This document shows positions 1-9,530 of a stretch of DNA of 64,000 bases, one piece after another. The number at the start of each line of letters is the position of its first letter. Position 1 is the first letter of the stretch. The notes under the pieces are model-generated. The model made no database searches. It was given only the letters and a program-made list of their open reading frames with translations, and was not told where the DNA came from. The DNA is from CAZWRV01 sp964636325. Lineage in GTDB: Bacteria; Verrucomicrobiota; Lentisphaeria; Victivallales; GWF2-50-93. Location of the stretch: NCBI GenBank assembly GCA_964636325.1, contig CAZWRV010000022.1, positions 1 through 64,000 on the forward strand. Reading direction: 5' to 3'. The position numbers and the translations under genes were made by a program.

Positions 1-1
1 A

Positions 2-76
2 GAAACTTTAAGTAGCGCAGGTATTCCTACCTGCGAGCCGCAGACAGGAATGTCTGCGTTACTTGAATCGAGTTTC
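2..76. repeat. Family II palindromic repeat, copy 1
   Basis: A 75-bp element with imperfect inverted ends (GAAACTT... and ...AGTTTC) and an inner palindrome GCAGACAGGAATGTCTGC. A second copy lies at 41738-41814. The AGGA that probably serves as ribosome binding site for the gene starting at 88 follows directly on its right end. Confidence 0.75.
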
Positions 77-87
77 AGGATAGCGAA

Positions 88-1824
88 ATGTCGGAAATAA
101 AAGAAAGCAATTGGGACGGTCTCGTTTACCGGGCAGCCTTGTACCTGGCGTTCGTCTCGGCGTTCTTTTCTCTGCTGTTCATTTCATATCTGGCGGCGAA
201 CTGCATGGCCCTTAGGGATTCCGATCCCAGGAACCTTCTGCGGCTTTCCGAGATGCGCTCGGAATTATGGAAGACCCCCGGGAACAAGGAGCTTCAGGAG
301 AATATAAGGGAACTGGATCTCGTTGTGCGCAAGGCCTACTACAGCGGCCTGGTTTTTTCGCGGACGGGGGCCTGGCTTCTTCTGGCGAGTATCGCGCTCT
401 TCGTGTTCTCGCTGAAATATGTCCTTTATGTGAGAGCCGGGCAGGTTCCTGTGCCGGCCAGGAGGGGCGCAGCTGACGGCGGCGGGAGCTGGGCCTGGAT
501 TTATCCGGCGGCTGCGGCCCTGTTATTTTTTGCGTTCGCCTGGTATATCATACTGAAATATTACGGCAAGGGCTGGCGCCCCGATTTCAGCGCGCTGGCC
601 GCGGAAAAGGGCGGCGACAGGTCTCAGGCCGGAATAAGACCGCCGCCCCCTTCTCGCAAGCCGCCGCCTTCAGACGAGGAAATCCTTGGGAACTGGCCTC
701 AGTTCCGCGGACCCTTCGGAACCTGCAGATCCGCGGCGAAGAATCTGCCTGTAAAATGGGATGCCGGCAAGGGAGAGGGCGTCCTCTGGAAGCTGGAACT
801 GCCGCTTCCCGGAAACAATTCCCCGGTCCTCTGGCAGGGCAGCATCTACATCCTCGGCGCCGACAAGGAAAGGAAGGAACTGTGGTGCATAGACGCGGCA
901 TCCGGATCTTTCCGCTGGAAGACCGAGATAAGGATCATGTGCGGAAGCGGGCTGCCGCCTGAAGTCTTTGAGGATACCAGCTTCACACCGTCGACCCTCG
1001 CCACCGACGGAAGAGCGTTGTGCGCGATCTTTCCCGACGGTTTCGTGGCGGCGTTCGACATGACCGGCAGGCAGATGTGGTTCAAGTTCTTCGGCTCTCC
1101 GGAAAACCCTTACGGGCACGCCAGCTCTCCGGTGATCGTCGGCGACACGGTATTCGTCCAGTTCGACCACGGCAAGGAGGATTTGCTCTGCGCATACGAC
1201 TTGTTTTCTGGCGACGAGAAGTGGCGGCAGGCGAGGGAGATGGATCCTTCCTGGGCCACACCTTTCCTGCTCCGCGGGGACGGAAAGGCCGAGCTTGTCC
1301 TGAACGCCCCGCCCAGGGTCGTATCGTACGATCCTCAGACCGGAGCGGAGAACTGGAGCGCCGAATGTTCTATGAACGACCTGACGATCTCGCCGGCCTT
1401 TTCAAACGGCATCCTCGTCGTTCCCGGAAAGGATTCGATACTGCAGGCGCTGAAGATGCCGAACCGCCAGCTCGCATGGGAGATCTCTGAAAACGTCCCG
1501 GAGGTCGCCAGCCCTCTCGCGGCGGGCAGCCTCCTCTTCACTGCGAACGTCAGCGGGAACATGTCGTGCCATGCCATGGACGACGGCAGGACGCTATGGA
1601 GCCAGGACTTCGGCACGGGATTCTACTCGTCCCCGGCCGAGGCGGATGGCCGGGTTTACGTCACCGACGTGGCCGGAGTCACCCATGTCGTCGCGGCGAA
1701 AGGCGAGTTCTCGGAGCTCTCGCAGAACCCGCTGGCCGAGCCGTCGTTCACCATTCCGGCGTTCGCCGACGGGCGCATCTTCATCCGTGGGCAGAAGAAC
1801 CTCTTTTGCATCGGAGCCAAATGA
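88..1824 (+). CDS. Membrane-anchored PQQ-like beta-propeller protein
   Basis: A 578-residue protein with three predicted membrane segments (about residues 13-40, 93-112 and 134-155), then a proline-rich linker near 185-198 and a C-terminal WD/PQQ-type beta-propeller. The propeller opens with WPQFRGP, the usual entry motif of outer-membrane BamB/PQQ-dehydrogenase-like proteins, and its blades carry repeated D-x-x-x-G-x-x-x-W motifs. No PQQ-binding or catalytic residues are evident, so a scaffold or binding role is more likely than dehydrogenase activity. The stop overlaps the next start by four bases (ATGA), and the next gene is a second propeller protein, so they are probably translationally coupled. 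The AGGA seven bases upstream supports the chosen start. Confidence 0.8.
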   Translation: MSEIKESNWDGLVYRAALYLAFVSAFFSLLFISYLAANCMALRDSDPRNLLRLSEMRSELWKTPGNKELQENIRELDLVVRKAYYSGLVFSRTGAWLLLASIALFVFSLKYVLYVRAGQVPVPARRGAADGGGSWAWIYPAAAALLFFAFAWYIILKYYGKGWRPDFSALAAEKGGDRSQAGIRPPPPSRKPPPSDEEILGNWPQFRGPFGTCRSAAKNLPVKWDAGKGEGVLWKLELPLPGNNSPVLWQGSIYILGADKERKELWCIDAASGSFRWKTEIRIMCGSGLPPEVFEDTSFTPSTLATDGRALCAIFPDGFVAAFDMTGRQMWFKFFGSPENPYGHASSPVIVGDTVFVQFDHGKEDLLCAYDLFSGDEKWRQAREMDPSWATPFLLRGDGKAELVLNAPPRVVSYDPQTGAENWSAECSMNDLTISPAFSNGILVVPGKDSILQALKMPNRQLAWEISENVPEVASPLAAGSLLFTANVSGNMSCHAMDDGRTLWSQDFGTGFYSSPAEADGRVYVTDVAGVTHVVAAKGEFSELSQNPLAEPSFTIPAFADGRIFIRGQKNLFCIGAK

Positions 1825-3005
1825 AGGACAAGATCATACTCTGGACTTCCGTGGTCCTGCTCGCGTCGGCGATGCTGATACTCTTCTTCCTGCCGAAGGA
1901 CAATTTCCAGTACGAGGGCGATGCGGCTGGGATCGGCGAGATCAGTATCTCGGACTGGCCCGTGTTCCGGGGGAACAATGCGCTGACGGGCGTCTCCAAC
2001 TCGGACCTGCCGGACACGCCGCTGCTCCTCTGGAAGTTCAAGACGGCCGCGGAGGTGAAGTCCTCGCCCGTGATAACGGGGATGCAGGTCTTCGCGGCCT
2101 CCGCGGACCACAAGGTCTACTGCCTGGACCTGAGGACCGGCGAGAATATCTGGGAATTCACTCTCGCCGCCAGGACCGAATGCCCCCCGCTATGCTACGG
2201 CGGTTGCATATACCTGGGCGACGAGGACGGGAACTTCTATGCGATCGACGCCGAGGCGGGAACCCCGAGGTGGCAGTCGAAGGTCGACGGCAAGATCACG
2301 GGATCCGCGAACTTCGCGGAAATACCGGGGACGAAGAACGCATACATCGTTTTCGGCGCATACGACTCCATGCTCCACTGCCTGGAAGCAGCGACAGGAA
2401 AGGAGTTCTGGCGCTTCAAGACCGGAAGCTTCATTAACGGAACTCCCGCAGTATACGGCGGCAACGCGGTCTTCGGCGGCTGCGACAGCGATATCCGCGT
2501 CCTTTCGGTTGCGGACGGCAAGGAGGTCGGCCTGGTGAAGGCGGGCTCCTACTTGCCATCGTCTCCGGCGGTCAAGGCCGGAAGCATCTTCGCGGGCCAG
2601 TTCGAGAACAGGCTGCTGCGCGTCGACATAAACGGCATGAAGATAGCCTGGTCGTATTCGCCGCAGGACGGCGGCGCATTCTTCTCCAGCCCCGCTACAG
2701 ACGGCAAGGTCGTGGCGGTGGGAGCGCGCGACGGAAGGCTGCACTGCGTCCGCGCCGAGGACGGATCCCCGCTGTGGACTTTCAAGGCCAGGGGGAACGT
2801 GGACAGTTCGCCGGTGATATGCGGCAAAAAACTGGTGTGCGGTTCCGACGACGGAAGGCTTTACATCATCGATCTGGTGTCCGGCTCGATGTTATGGAGC
2901 TATGAAGTTGGAGCACCAATAGCATCGTCTCCGGCCGTGTCCATGGGCATCGTGGTCGTCGGCTCGGACGACGGCTGCGTGTACGCCTTCGGTGAAAAGC
3001 GATGA
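1821..3005 (+). CDS. PQQ-like beta-propeller protein with N-terminal anchor
   Basis: A 394-residue protein. The N-terminus has one hydrophobic segment (about residues 5-24), either an uncleaved anchor or a signal peptide. It is followed by a complete propeller that again begins with a WPVFRGN motif and has at least seven blades with repeats such as G-x-x-x-W-x-F/Y and SSP-V. The ATG at 1821 is chosen because it lies in the ATGA overlap with the upstream gene and gives a proper hydrophobic N-terminus; the open frame itself extends upstream without coding character. It overlaps the following glycosyltransferase by four bases. A periplasmic propeller working with its upstream paralogue is inferred from context; the substrate is unknown. 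Confidence 0.8.
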   Translation: MKDKIILWTSVVLLASAMLILFFLPKDNFQYEGDAAGIGEISISDWPVFRGNNALTGVSNSDLPDTPLLLWKFKTAAEVKSSPVITGMQVFAASADHKVYCLDLRTGENIWEFTLAARTECPPLCYGGCIYLGDEDGNFYAIDAEAGTPRWQSKVDGKITGSANFAEIPGTKNAYIVFGAYDSMLHCLEAATGKEFWRFKTGSFINGTPAVYGGNAVFGGCDSDIRVLSVADGKEVGLVKAGSYLPSSPAVKAGSIFAGQFENRLLRVDINGMKIAWSYSPQDGGAFFSSPATDGKVVAVGARDGRLHCVRAEDGSPLWTFKARGNVDSSPVICGKKLVCGSDDGRLYIIDLVSGSMLWSYEVGAPIASSPAVSMGIVVVGSDDGCVYAFGEKR

Positions 3006-4294
3006 AGATACTCCTCATAGTTCCCGGAACCGTCCGGGGATTCTACTGCGAGAACTGCGCCCGCGACCTTGAACTGGCAAAGGCGCTGCGCGGAACCGGT
3101 GCCGACGCGTTTGTCGCCCCCCTGTATCTTCCGCTCGCCGCCGGCAGTGAGCTTGAGGACGCCGCATCGCCGGTATTCTACGGCGCCGTCAACGTGTATC
3201 TCGAGCAATATCTCCCAGTCTACGGCCTCGTACCACGTCCGCTGAGGAAGCTGCTGGATTCGGAGCCCGTTCTCGGCCAGGCCGCGAAGATGGGCTCCTC
3301 TACGAAGGCGAAAGGACTGGAGGACCTGACGATTTCCGTCCTCCACGGCGCTGCCGGGCGTCATGCCTCCGAATTCGCACGGCTGCTGGCATGGGTGAAG
3401 GAGCACGAGAGGCCGGACGTCATACATGTCTCCAACGCCCTGCTGCTCGGGATCGGCGCCGGCCTCAGGAAGGCGGCCGGCATCCCCGTGATATGCTCCC
3501 TCCAGGACGAGGATCAATGGATCGACGCCATGGACGAGGATGCGAAGGCCAAGGTCTATGCGCTGATCAGGGAGAAGGCGGAACATGTGGACATGCTCGT
3601 TTCGGCAAGCGGATTTTATGTCGCCAAGTTCTCCGCCGCATCCGGAATAGCCACGGACAGGATCAGAACCGTCCATCCCGGAATAAATCCGTCCCGGTAT
3701 TCGAAAAGTTCGCTGCCGCTTCATCCTCCGGCCGTCGGTTATCTTTCGCGGTGCTGCGCTCAGCTCGGACTGGATATCCTCGCCGAGGCATTCATCCATC
3801 TCAAAAAGGATGCGAGGTTTGCTGACGCCACATTGCATGTCTGCGGCGGAGGAACTTCGGATGATCCTGCCTTCCTGGAAAAGGTCAAGGCCCTTCTGGC
3901 GGAGGCCGGAATCTCGAAGGACGTCCTCTTCCAGGGGAACTTTGATCCAGCGTCGAGAGCGGAATTTCTTTCCAGGCTGACGATATTGTCCGTCCCGGCC
4001 AGGGAGGGGGAGGCGTTCGGCCTCCATGTCCTCGAAGCCTTCGCGTCCGGCGTCCCCGCGATCCTGCCGCGGGCCGGCGCCTTCCCTGAAATCCTAGCCG
4101 AGGGCGGCGGCGTCTGCTACGCTCCGAACACGCCGGAACAGCTTTGCGCCACTCTCAGAGAACTGCTTTCAGACGAGCCGAGGCTGAGAGCCCTGCGCGG
4201 AGAAGCCTTAAACTCCGCAAACGGGCACTTCAGCTCACGCCGCATGGCCGAAGAGATGATTTCGGTCTATTTGCAATTGACTGGTAAGCGATAG
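3002..4294 (+). CDS. GT4-like glycosyltransferase (GT-B fold)
   Basis: A 430-residue group 1 glycosyltransferase. The N-terminal half has a Rossmann-like start (KILLIVPGT) with a CENCARDL motif. The C-terminal half has the nucleotide-sugar-binding signature of GT4 enzymes: REGEAFGLHVLEAFASG carries the E-x7-E pair, followed by GVPAILP and a final helix ending in Q-L-T-G. It would transfer a sugar from an activated donor to an unknown acceptor in the cytoplasm. The ATGA overlap with the upstream propeller gene suggests one three-gene operon, perhaps for an envelope glycan. A NAD-dependent nucleotide-sugar epimerase lies 1.9 kb downstream, but the acceptor cannot be deduced. Confidence 0.82.
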   Translation: MKILLIVPGTVRGFYCENCARDLELAKALRGTGADAFVAPLYLPLAAGSELEDAASPVFYGAVNVYLEQYLPVYGLVPRPLRKLLDSEPVLGQAAKMGSSTKAKGLEDLTISVLHGAAGRHASEFARLLAWVKEHERPDVIHVSNALLLGIGAGLRKAAGIPVICSLQDEDQWIDAMDEDAKAKVYALIREKAEHVDMLVSASGFYVAKFSAASGIATDRIRTVHPGINPSRYSKSSLPLHPPAVGYLSRCCAQLGLDILAEAFIHLKKDARFADATLHVCGGGTSDDPAFLEKVKALLAEAGISKDVLFQGNFDPASRAEFLSRLTILSVPAREGEAFGLHVLEAFASGVPAILPRAGAFPEILAEGGGVCYAPNTPEQLCATLRELLSDEPRLRALRGEALNSANGHFSSRRMAEEMISVYLQLTGKR

Positions 4295-4448
4295 CTTTTC
4301 CCGCGGGGAAGATGCGTATGATGCGCGAAGCTGCTTCAGCGCGCCGTGCGTAAAATGCATTCTCGGCGCTCCTGCAATTTACCAGCCGGAAAACCGTAAG
4401 CTGGACTAGACTGAATACCCATTATATAGTAAGTTCGAGTTCACGATT

Positions 4449-4477
4449 GTGAAAAAGATTAACTTGAACATTTTCAC
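4449..4477. promoter_or_regulatory. Inverted repeat upstream of the sigma-factor gene
   Basis: GTGAAAA at 4449-4455 and TTTTCAC at 4471-4477 form a 7-bp inverted repeat separated by 15 bases, 20 bases before the putative sigma-factor start. It could be a regulator site or part of the promoter. The 203-bp gap 4295-4497 shows nothing else recognisable. Confidence 0.25.
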
Positions 4478-4497
4478 GCAGCAGCAGAACTTTTTCA

Positions 4498-5136
4498 GTG
4501 AATCGCCTGTCAAATATGGTTGAAGAGATTAAAAAGGGAGAAGAGGCCAGGAGGGACAAGGAGCTGGTCGAGGCGTTCAAGGCCGGCTCAGAGGCGGCCT
4601 TCGACGAGCTTATTTCCAGATACGCCTCGAAGATGTATCAGACGGCATACGGGCTGATAGGAAACAAGCAGGACGCCGAGGAGGTGGTTCAGGACTCCTT
4701 AATCAGGATACACAGGCATCTAAGCCAGTTCCGAGGCGATTCCAGCTTCTCGACCTGGGTCTACCGGATAGTCGTGAACCTTTCGAGGAACAAGTACCAG
4801 TGGAACAGGCGCAGGGGGTCGGAGTCGACGATAAGCCTTGTGGAAATGGCGAAGGACGACGAGCAGCAGAACGTCGAATACACGATGCCGGACACCAAGC
4901 TGGGGCCAGACCGCATCTACGAGGGCTCCGAGTCGGAACAGAAGATCATGGACGCGCTGAACAGCCTCCCTGAAAAGCTCAGGGAGGTTATGATTCTAAG
5001 GCATATAGAGGATTTGAGCTACGAGGAGATAGCAGACATGCTCGGCTGCAACCTGGGCACCGTGAAGTCCAGGATTTCCAGGGCGAGGGAGTCGGTGATG
5101 GAAATATTGAGGCCGGGGTCGACCAAGAAGGAGTGA
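4498..5136 (+). CDS. ECF-type RNA polymerase sigma factor
   Basis: A 212-residue sigma-70 family protein of the extracytoplasmic-function type. Region 2 spans about residues 23-100 (AFDELISRYASKMYQTAY, then DAEEVVQDSLIRIHRHL and FSTWVYRIVVNLSRN). Region 4 lies near the C-terminus (LPEKLREVMILRHIEDL, YEEIADMLGC, GTVKSRISRAR). There is no region 3. It directs RNA polymerase to a regulon that presumably includes its own operon. The next gene, four bases downstream, encodes a zinc-finger anti-sigma factor, the usual partner. The start is GTG at 4498. An in-frame ATG at 4516 is an equally plausible start, since neither has a strong ribosome binding site. Confidence 0.9.
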   Translation: MNRLSNMVEEIKKGEEARRDKELVEAFKAGSEAAFDELISRYASKMYQTAYGLIGNKQDAEEVVQDSLIRIHRHLSQFRGDSSFSTWVYRIVVNLSRNKYQWNRRRGSESTISLVEMAKDDEQQNVEYTMPDTKLGPDRIYEGSESEQKIMDALNSLPEKLREVMILRHIEDLSYEEIADMLGCNLGTVKSRISRARESVMEILRPGSTKKE

Positions 5137-5140
5137 GCAG

Positions 5141-6061
5141 ATGGAAGAGGGGAAGAAAAATCCATGTCCGGACAGGGAGGCGCTAAGCCTCTACTGCGAC
5201 GGGATCCTCGGGCCTGACACCGAGGAGCACAGGCACATCGGGCAGTGCCCCGAGTGCCTCGCCCGCGTTGAAGCCTACAGGGCGATGGGCCGCATGATCC
5301 GCAAAGGCCTTGAATCCTCGGCGGACGCGGATCTTGTTGACAGAATAAGGCGGGATCTGCGCAGGAGGCTCGCGGAGGACAAGGCTACGTCCGTCCCCTT
5401 CCAGTTGCTCGTCATGCGCGCCGCCGCCGCCGCAATGGTGGTCTTCACGGTCTATTTCGTCGCAAAAGTCGGCCTCGTGGACGACGGAGCATATACGGCG
5501 GAAACCGGCGTCTCGGTTCCCGTCGCGTCAGAAGGCGCTGAACCTGAAACAGACGCCAACACGGCGCCGTCCAAGACGACCTCCGCCGAGGTCGAGTTTG
5601 TCAAGGACGGCGGCTCCAGGCCGGTGCATCCCTCACCGGACGCCGGACGAAACGCTGTCGGCATCGCAGACATGAAGAACGCCAGCACCGACGCCGGAAA
5701 GCCGCCGTCATCCTTTGTATCCCCCGCCGACACGCCCAATGCTCAAAAAGTAGCCCCTATCCCTAAGATCGTACGGCATGTCTGGGTGGTCAAGGACATA
5801 GACAAGGCGGACAAGAAGCTCAGGGAGGTCGTCGGCGGCGCCGTCGCCAAGGACAGGATAAAGGCGCGCAAGCTCAAGGACGACAGGGAGAAGATCGTCG
5901 TAAAGAAGATAGACAAGAACTCCCTTGTCAATATCGTCAAGGCCCTTGCGTCCGAGGGCTACAGCCTAATGACCCCAGCTGAACCCCAGCCTGAGGCCGA
6001 CCGCTTCGAAGGCAACGCCTCCGACCCGGTCAAATACTACATAGACCTCGTGAGGGGATAA
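5141..6061 (+). CDS. Membrane anti-sigma factor with zinc-finger (zf-HC2) domain
   Basis: A 306-residue partner of the upstream ECF sigma factor. Residues about 10-40 contain the ZAS-type motif (LYCDG..., then H-x-x-x-C-x-x-C in HIGQCPECL), which binds the sigma factor. One membrane helix lies at about residues 85-107. The outer part starts with a low-complexity stretch rich in Ala, Glu, Thr and Pro, followed by a lysine/arginine-rich region and a small conserved-looking end that could sense envelope signals. The domain order (zinc finger, membrane helix, periplasmic tail) is standard for regulated anti-sigma factors. AAGGAG inside the end of the sigma gene is its ribosome binding site. A strong terminator follows. 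Confidence 0.85.
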   Translation: MEEGKKNPCPDREALSLYCDGILGPDTEEHRHIGQCPECLARVEAYRAMGRMIRKGLESSADADLVDRIRRDLRRRLAEDKATSVPFQLLVMRAAAAAMVVFTVYFVAKVGLVDDGAYTAETGVSVPVASEGAEPETDANTAPSKTTSAEVEFVKDGGSRPVHPSPDAGRNAVGIADMKNASTDAGKPPSSFVSPADTPNAQKVAPIPKIVRHVWVVKDIDKADKKLREVVGGAVAKDRIKARKLKDDREKIVVKKIDKNSLVNIVKALASEGYSLMTPAEPQPEADRFEGNASDPVKYYIDLVRG

Positions 6062-6078
6062 TGCCATTCGGCTGCTTT

Positions 6079-6107
6079 ACGCGGTGATTATTCACCGCGT
6101 TTTTTTT
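6079..6107 (+). terminator. Rho-independent terminator after the sigma/anti-sigma operon
   Basis: A perfect 9-bp stem ACGCGGTGA/TCACCGCGT with a 4-base loop, followed directly by eight T residues. It lies 18 bases after the anti-sigma stop codon. Confidence 0.92.
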
Positions 6108-6167
6108 CCCCTGCCGGTGAATTTCGCATTTCGTTCTGTATAGTAAGGCTGCAAACGGGGGACGGTC

Positions 6168-7148
6168 ATGAAATACCTGATTACCGGCGGCGCCGGTTTC
6201 ATCGGAAGCCATCTGGCGGAGTCGCTAATAGCCGACGGCCACCATGTTACGGTGATCGACGATTACTCCACGGGCTCTCTCGACAACCTCGACTCCGTGA
6301 GGAAGTCTCCGAGGATTGACATCGTGGAGGGAGACATACTCGAACTGCCGGAGCTGGAATATCTCATTTCCCGCTCGGACATGGTATTCCACCTCGCCGC
6401 CGCGGTCGGCGTCGAACTCGTGGTGCACGACCCCGTCAGGACCATCATGACAAACGTGCACGGCACCGAAAGGGTTCTCAACGGCGCCGAGAGGAAGAGG
6501 ACGAAGGTTCTAATCGCTTCCACCAGCGAGGTTTACGGGAAGTCATGCATGGAGAAGTTTTCCGAGAAGGACGACCTGCTCATAGGTCCTCCGACACACT
6601 CCCGCTGGTCATACGCCTCGAGCAAGCTGCTCGACGAATTCATGGGCATGGCCTTCTACAAGGCGAGCAGGCTTCCGGTCATAGTGGTCCGCCTCTTCAA
6701 CACTGTCGGCCCCAGGCAGACCGGCCGCTACGGAATGGTCCTGCCCAGGTTCGTCAAGAGCGCTATCGCCGGCAAGAACCTCCATGTCTACGGCGACGGC
6801 GAGCAGAGCCGGTGCTTCTGCCATGTCGCCGACACAGTAAGGGCGCTCAGGATGCTCTCCGGAAAGACCGCCGCGGCAGGAAGGGTCTTCAACGTCGGAA
6901 GCACCGCTGAAATTTCAATAGTTAAGCTTGCCGAAAAGGTCATATCCAGGCTCGGAAGCCGCTCAAAAATCAAGTTCATCCCCTACGAAAAGGCTTACGA
7001 GCCCGGCTTCGAAGACATGCGCCGAAGGATGCCCGACATCTCCGCGATAGCCAGGCTCACCGGATGGAAGCCCCGCCTGAGCCTCGACAGAATCATCGAC
7101 GACGTCGCAGAATTCCTGAAAAGAAATTCAGACAACCTGATCCGTTGA
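6168..7148 (+). CDS. NAD-dependent nucleotide-sugar epimerase/dehydratase (extended SDR)
   Basis: A 326-residue extended short-chain dehydrogenase. The NAD-binding GGAGFIGSH motif is at residues 7-15, a D-D-Y-S-T-G motif follows strand 2, the catalytic Ser/Thr is in STSEVYG, and YASSK supplies the Tyr-Lys pair. The FNTVGPRQ and YGDGEQSRCFCHV motifs place it with UDP-glucose 4-epimerase and UDP-glucuronate decarboxylase-like enzymes that make sugars for surface polysaccharides. The exact substrate cannot be read from sequence. It is a single gene after the upstream terminator and probably has its own promoter. Confidence 0.88.
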   Translation: MKYLITGGAGFIGSHLAESLIADGHHVTVIDDYSTGSLDNLDSVRKSPRIDIVEGDILELPELEYLISRSDMVFHLAAAVGVELVVHDPVRTIMTNVHGTERVLNGAERKRTKVLIASTSEVYGKSCMEKFSEKDDLLIGPPTHSRWSYASSKLLDEFMGMAFYKASRLPVIVVRLFNTVGPRQTGRYGMVLPRFVKSAIAGKNLHVYGDGEQSRCFCHVADTVRALRMLSGKTAAAGRVFNVGSTAEISIVKLAEKVISRLGSRSKIKFIPYEKAYEPGFEDMRRRMPDISAIARLTGWKPRLSLDRIIDDVAEFLKRNSDNLIR

Positions 7149-7163
7149 AAACAAAAATGTGGT

Positions 7164-7286
7164 GAAATACCGCCCCCGGGAGGTATTTCAGTTCAGATTT
7201 CCGGCGCCCTGCTCTGAAAAGCCACATGAGCCTTTTCAAGTCATTTTAAAACTCTTCATAGCGGGCGGGCCAGGAAATCTGAGATC
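7164..7286. repeat. Family IV inverted-repeat element, copy 1
   Basis: A hairpin (GAAATACC/GGTATTTC) followed by an element whose ends are inverted: TTCAGATTTCC on the left and GGCGGGCCAGGAAATCTGA on the right. Related copies lie at 59495-59634 and 63244-63366. It fills most of the gap between the epimerase and glycyl radical enzyme genes. Confidence 0.72.
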
Positions 7287-7301
7287 AGGTCAAAATCCAT
7301 T

Positions 7302-9530
7302 TTATAGCTTCTGAACGCTTCGCCTGATGATCATGTCCTGCCACTCCTTGGTGAGCGTCGCGAAGCGGGCGGACCATCCCGAGATCCTCACAGAAAGGTT
7401 CGGGTATTTCTCCGGATGGAGCTGGGCGTCGCGCAGGAGTTCCGTGTCGACGACGTCGATCTGCATGAATACTCCTCCGAGCTTCACGAAGCTCCTCATC
7501 AGCGATACCAGTGTGGCAATCCCATGTTCGCCCTTTGCGGAAGAGGGAAGTATCTTGAGGTCGAGCGCCGTCCCGCAAGGAAGCCTGGAGAAGTCCACGG
7601 AGCAGTGCGACTTGATGATGGCCGTAGGGCCGCGCCTGTCGGTGCCGGGGGACGGGGTGAAGTTCGGCGCCAGGATCTCGCCCTTCCTGTTTCCGGCGGC
7701 GGTCGCGGCACGGTGCGGGAGATATGCGGAGCCTTCGCGGCCGAAGGTGCTTATGCCGGCGGGGCGCAGTATGCCCATGCGCCTTGGGACCTTCGCAACC
7801 AGCTCCGTGAAGTCGTTGAAGACCCGGCGCATCATCTCGTCGGCCTCGGCCGAGTCGTTGCCGAAGAACTCGAACTCCTTCTGGATTCTGCGCCTAAGCG
7901 GCTCGTTTCCCTGCCAGTCGCCGCGGAGGATTTCAGCGAACCCCTTTATTGACGTTTCCTTGGATTCGAACACCAGCTTCTTTATCACGAGCAGGCTGTT
8001 CACTACGTCCGGCAGCCCCCCGGGATGCGGCGAAATAACAGTATATTGGGGGCCGAGGTCGTAGTATGAACGGGCCTTCTCGATGCAGCCCTCTACCATC
8101 ATGGATATCAAGGGCGTCGGATGATATGAACGGTTGCTCGAGTTCAGCAGGCTGGCGAGCTGGAAGGCGAGGCGGTTCTTGAATTCCGCATACAGCGATT
8201 CGAAGTCCGGATAGGCCGGCGTTTCATTGTTGCTGGGGCCCAGGCCCAGCGCCTCCTGGAGAAGACCCAGCGCGTCGAACGGCTGGTAGCTGAAGCAGGT
8301 CTTGCCGGGGATCAGCAGCTCCCAGCAGCCGTCGTTGGCGAAGTTCCTCGCCTCTTCGAGCGGGTATCCGAACTTGACCAGGGACGGGATGATGCGGTCC
8401 TCGTTGTAGACGGCGATGATTCCGCCGCCGATCCGCTGGACCTCCGCGGTGCGGCGCAGGAGTCTTTCGGACGTGTTCTTGGACAGCCGAACCGCTATCG
8501 GGAAGTCGCTGATGTGAAGCTCCTCTACAACGTCCAGCACCAGATAAGTGACATCATTCGTAACGTCTTCCCCGTTTTCATCGATTCCTCCGAGGACGAT
8601 GTTCTGATAGAACTGCGCGTCGCCGCTGCCTTTGCCCTCGGCAGTGATCCACTCGCACCCCTTGATCCAGAAGTGTGCGAGGAGCTCCCTGGCATCGTCA
8701 AGCGATATTGCACCGGACTCCAGATCCTTGCGGAGGGACGGACCCAGCATCTTGTCAATCCTTCCGATGCCGCTCCAGTTCCCGCAGAGGCGCTGGAAAT
8801 CCCACAGCATCCAGAGCGCCTGAACCGCCTCGCGGAAGTTACGCGGAGGATTGGCGGGGACATTGCGGAGGGCTGAAAGGACGTCCTCGTAGTTTCTCCG
8901 TTCCTCGCCGGATGATGCGGCCGCAAGACGTTCCAGTTCAGAGACATAACGCGAATGCCACGTGTCCGCGGCGTCGAGGCAGGCGAGCATGGATTCTAGA
9001 AGGCCTCTCCCGTCCTCGTCCAGATCGTTCCTGCCCAGACGGGCAGTTATCTCCGCGCGAATGCCCTTGCAGCCGACCTTCAGCGCCTTCTCGAAGTCAA
9101 TGGTAGTATGGCTGACGGAACTCAGCAGCGACGGTGCCGGGCTGAGCGGATTCTTGCTGATCCAGTCTCCGTCAGGAACGCTGCGGGCCCTGTATGAATG
9201 AGTCAGGAGCGGGACGAGATGCATCGTCGCCTCCTTTAGCGTCGCCGCGCCGGCAAGCCTCTCGAAAGGGATTATGCGCAGAGGCGCATTTTCCGCGATA
9301 AGCCTTACGGCCTCGGCATACTGCTTGTCCAGCGACGGCATGGAATGGTAGAAATCCGGCTCTATCGCGAAATCCGCAGGCCGCATGGTCCGGCCGATCT
9401 CGCCGGAAAGATAACGCTCCGCAAGACTCCGCGTCTCGTCGCTAAGCCGCCTAATCTCGCAAGAGATGAGGCCTTTGCCGCCCTTGGCCGCTTCTGTAGA
9501 ATCTTCGCAAACTGCAACATTCGTAACCAT
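7302..9530 (-). CDS. Glycyl radical enzyme (pyruvate formate-lyase family)
   Basis: A 742-residue protein with both signatures of the family. The thiyl-radical cysteine is in NDGCWE at residue 402. The glycyl radical loop is near the C-terminus, RISGWSARF with the radical Gly at about 718, followed by the typical EWQDMIIRR. The N-terminal PFL-like barrel includes the conserved NFREAVQALW region. The cysteine context is neither the CC of pyruvate formate-lyase nor the GCVEP of choline lyase, so the substrate (a dehydration or C-C/C-X lyase reaction) is unknown. No radical-SAM activating enzyme is encoded in this window, although the family requires one. An AraC regulator lies divergently upstream. 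The start is supported by GGAGA six bases before ATG. Confidence 0.88.
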   Translation of the reverse strand: MVTNVAVCEDSTEAAKGGKGLISCEIRRLSDETRSLAERYLSGEIGRTMRPADFAIEPDFYHSMPSLDKQYAEAVRLIAENAPLRIIPFERLAGAATLKEATMHLVPLLTHSYRARSVPDGDWISKNPLSPAPSLLSSVSHTTIDFEKALKVGCKGIRAEITARLGRNDLDEDGRGLLESMLACLDAADTWHSRYVSELERLAAASSGEERRNYEDVLSALRNVPANPPRNFREAVQALWMLWDFQRLCGNWSGIGRIDKMLGPSLRKDLESGAISLDDARELLAHFWIKGCEWITAEGKGSGDAQFYQNIVLGGIDENGEDVTNDVTYLVLDVVEELHISDFPIAVRLSKNTSERLLRRTAEVQRIGGGIIAVYNEDRIIPSLVKFGYPLEEARNFANDGCWELLIPGKTCFSYQPFDALGLLQEALGLGPSNNETPAYPDFESLYAEFKNRLAFQLASLLNSSNRSYHPTPLISMMVEGCIEKARSYYDLGPQYTVISPHPGGLPDVVNSLLVIKKLVFESKETSIKGFAEILRGDWQGNEPLRRRIQKEFEFFGNDSAEADEMMRRVFNDFTELVAKVPRRMGILRPAGISTFGREGSAYLPHRAATAAGNRKGEILAPNFTPSPGTDRRGPTAIIKSHCSVDFSRLPCGTALDLKILPSSAKGEHGIATLVSLMRSFVKLGGVFMQIDVVDTELLRDAQLHPEKYPNLSVRISGWSARFATLTKEWQDMIIRRSVQKL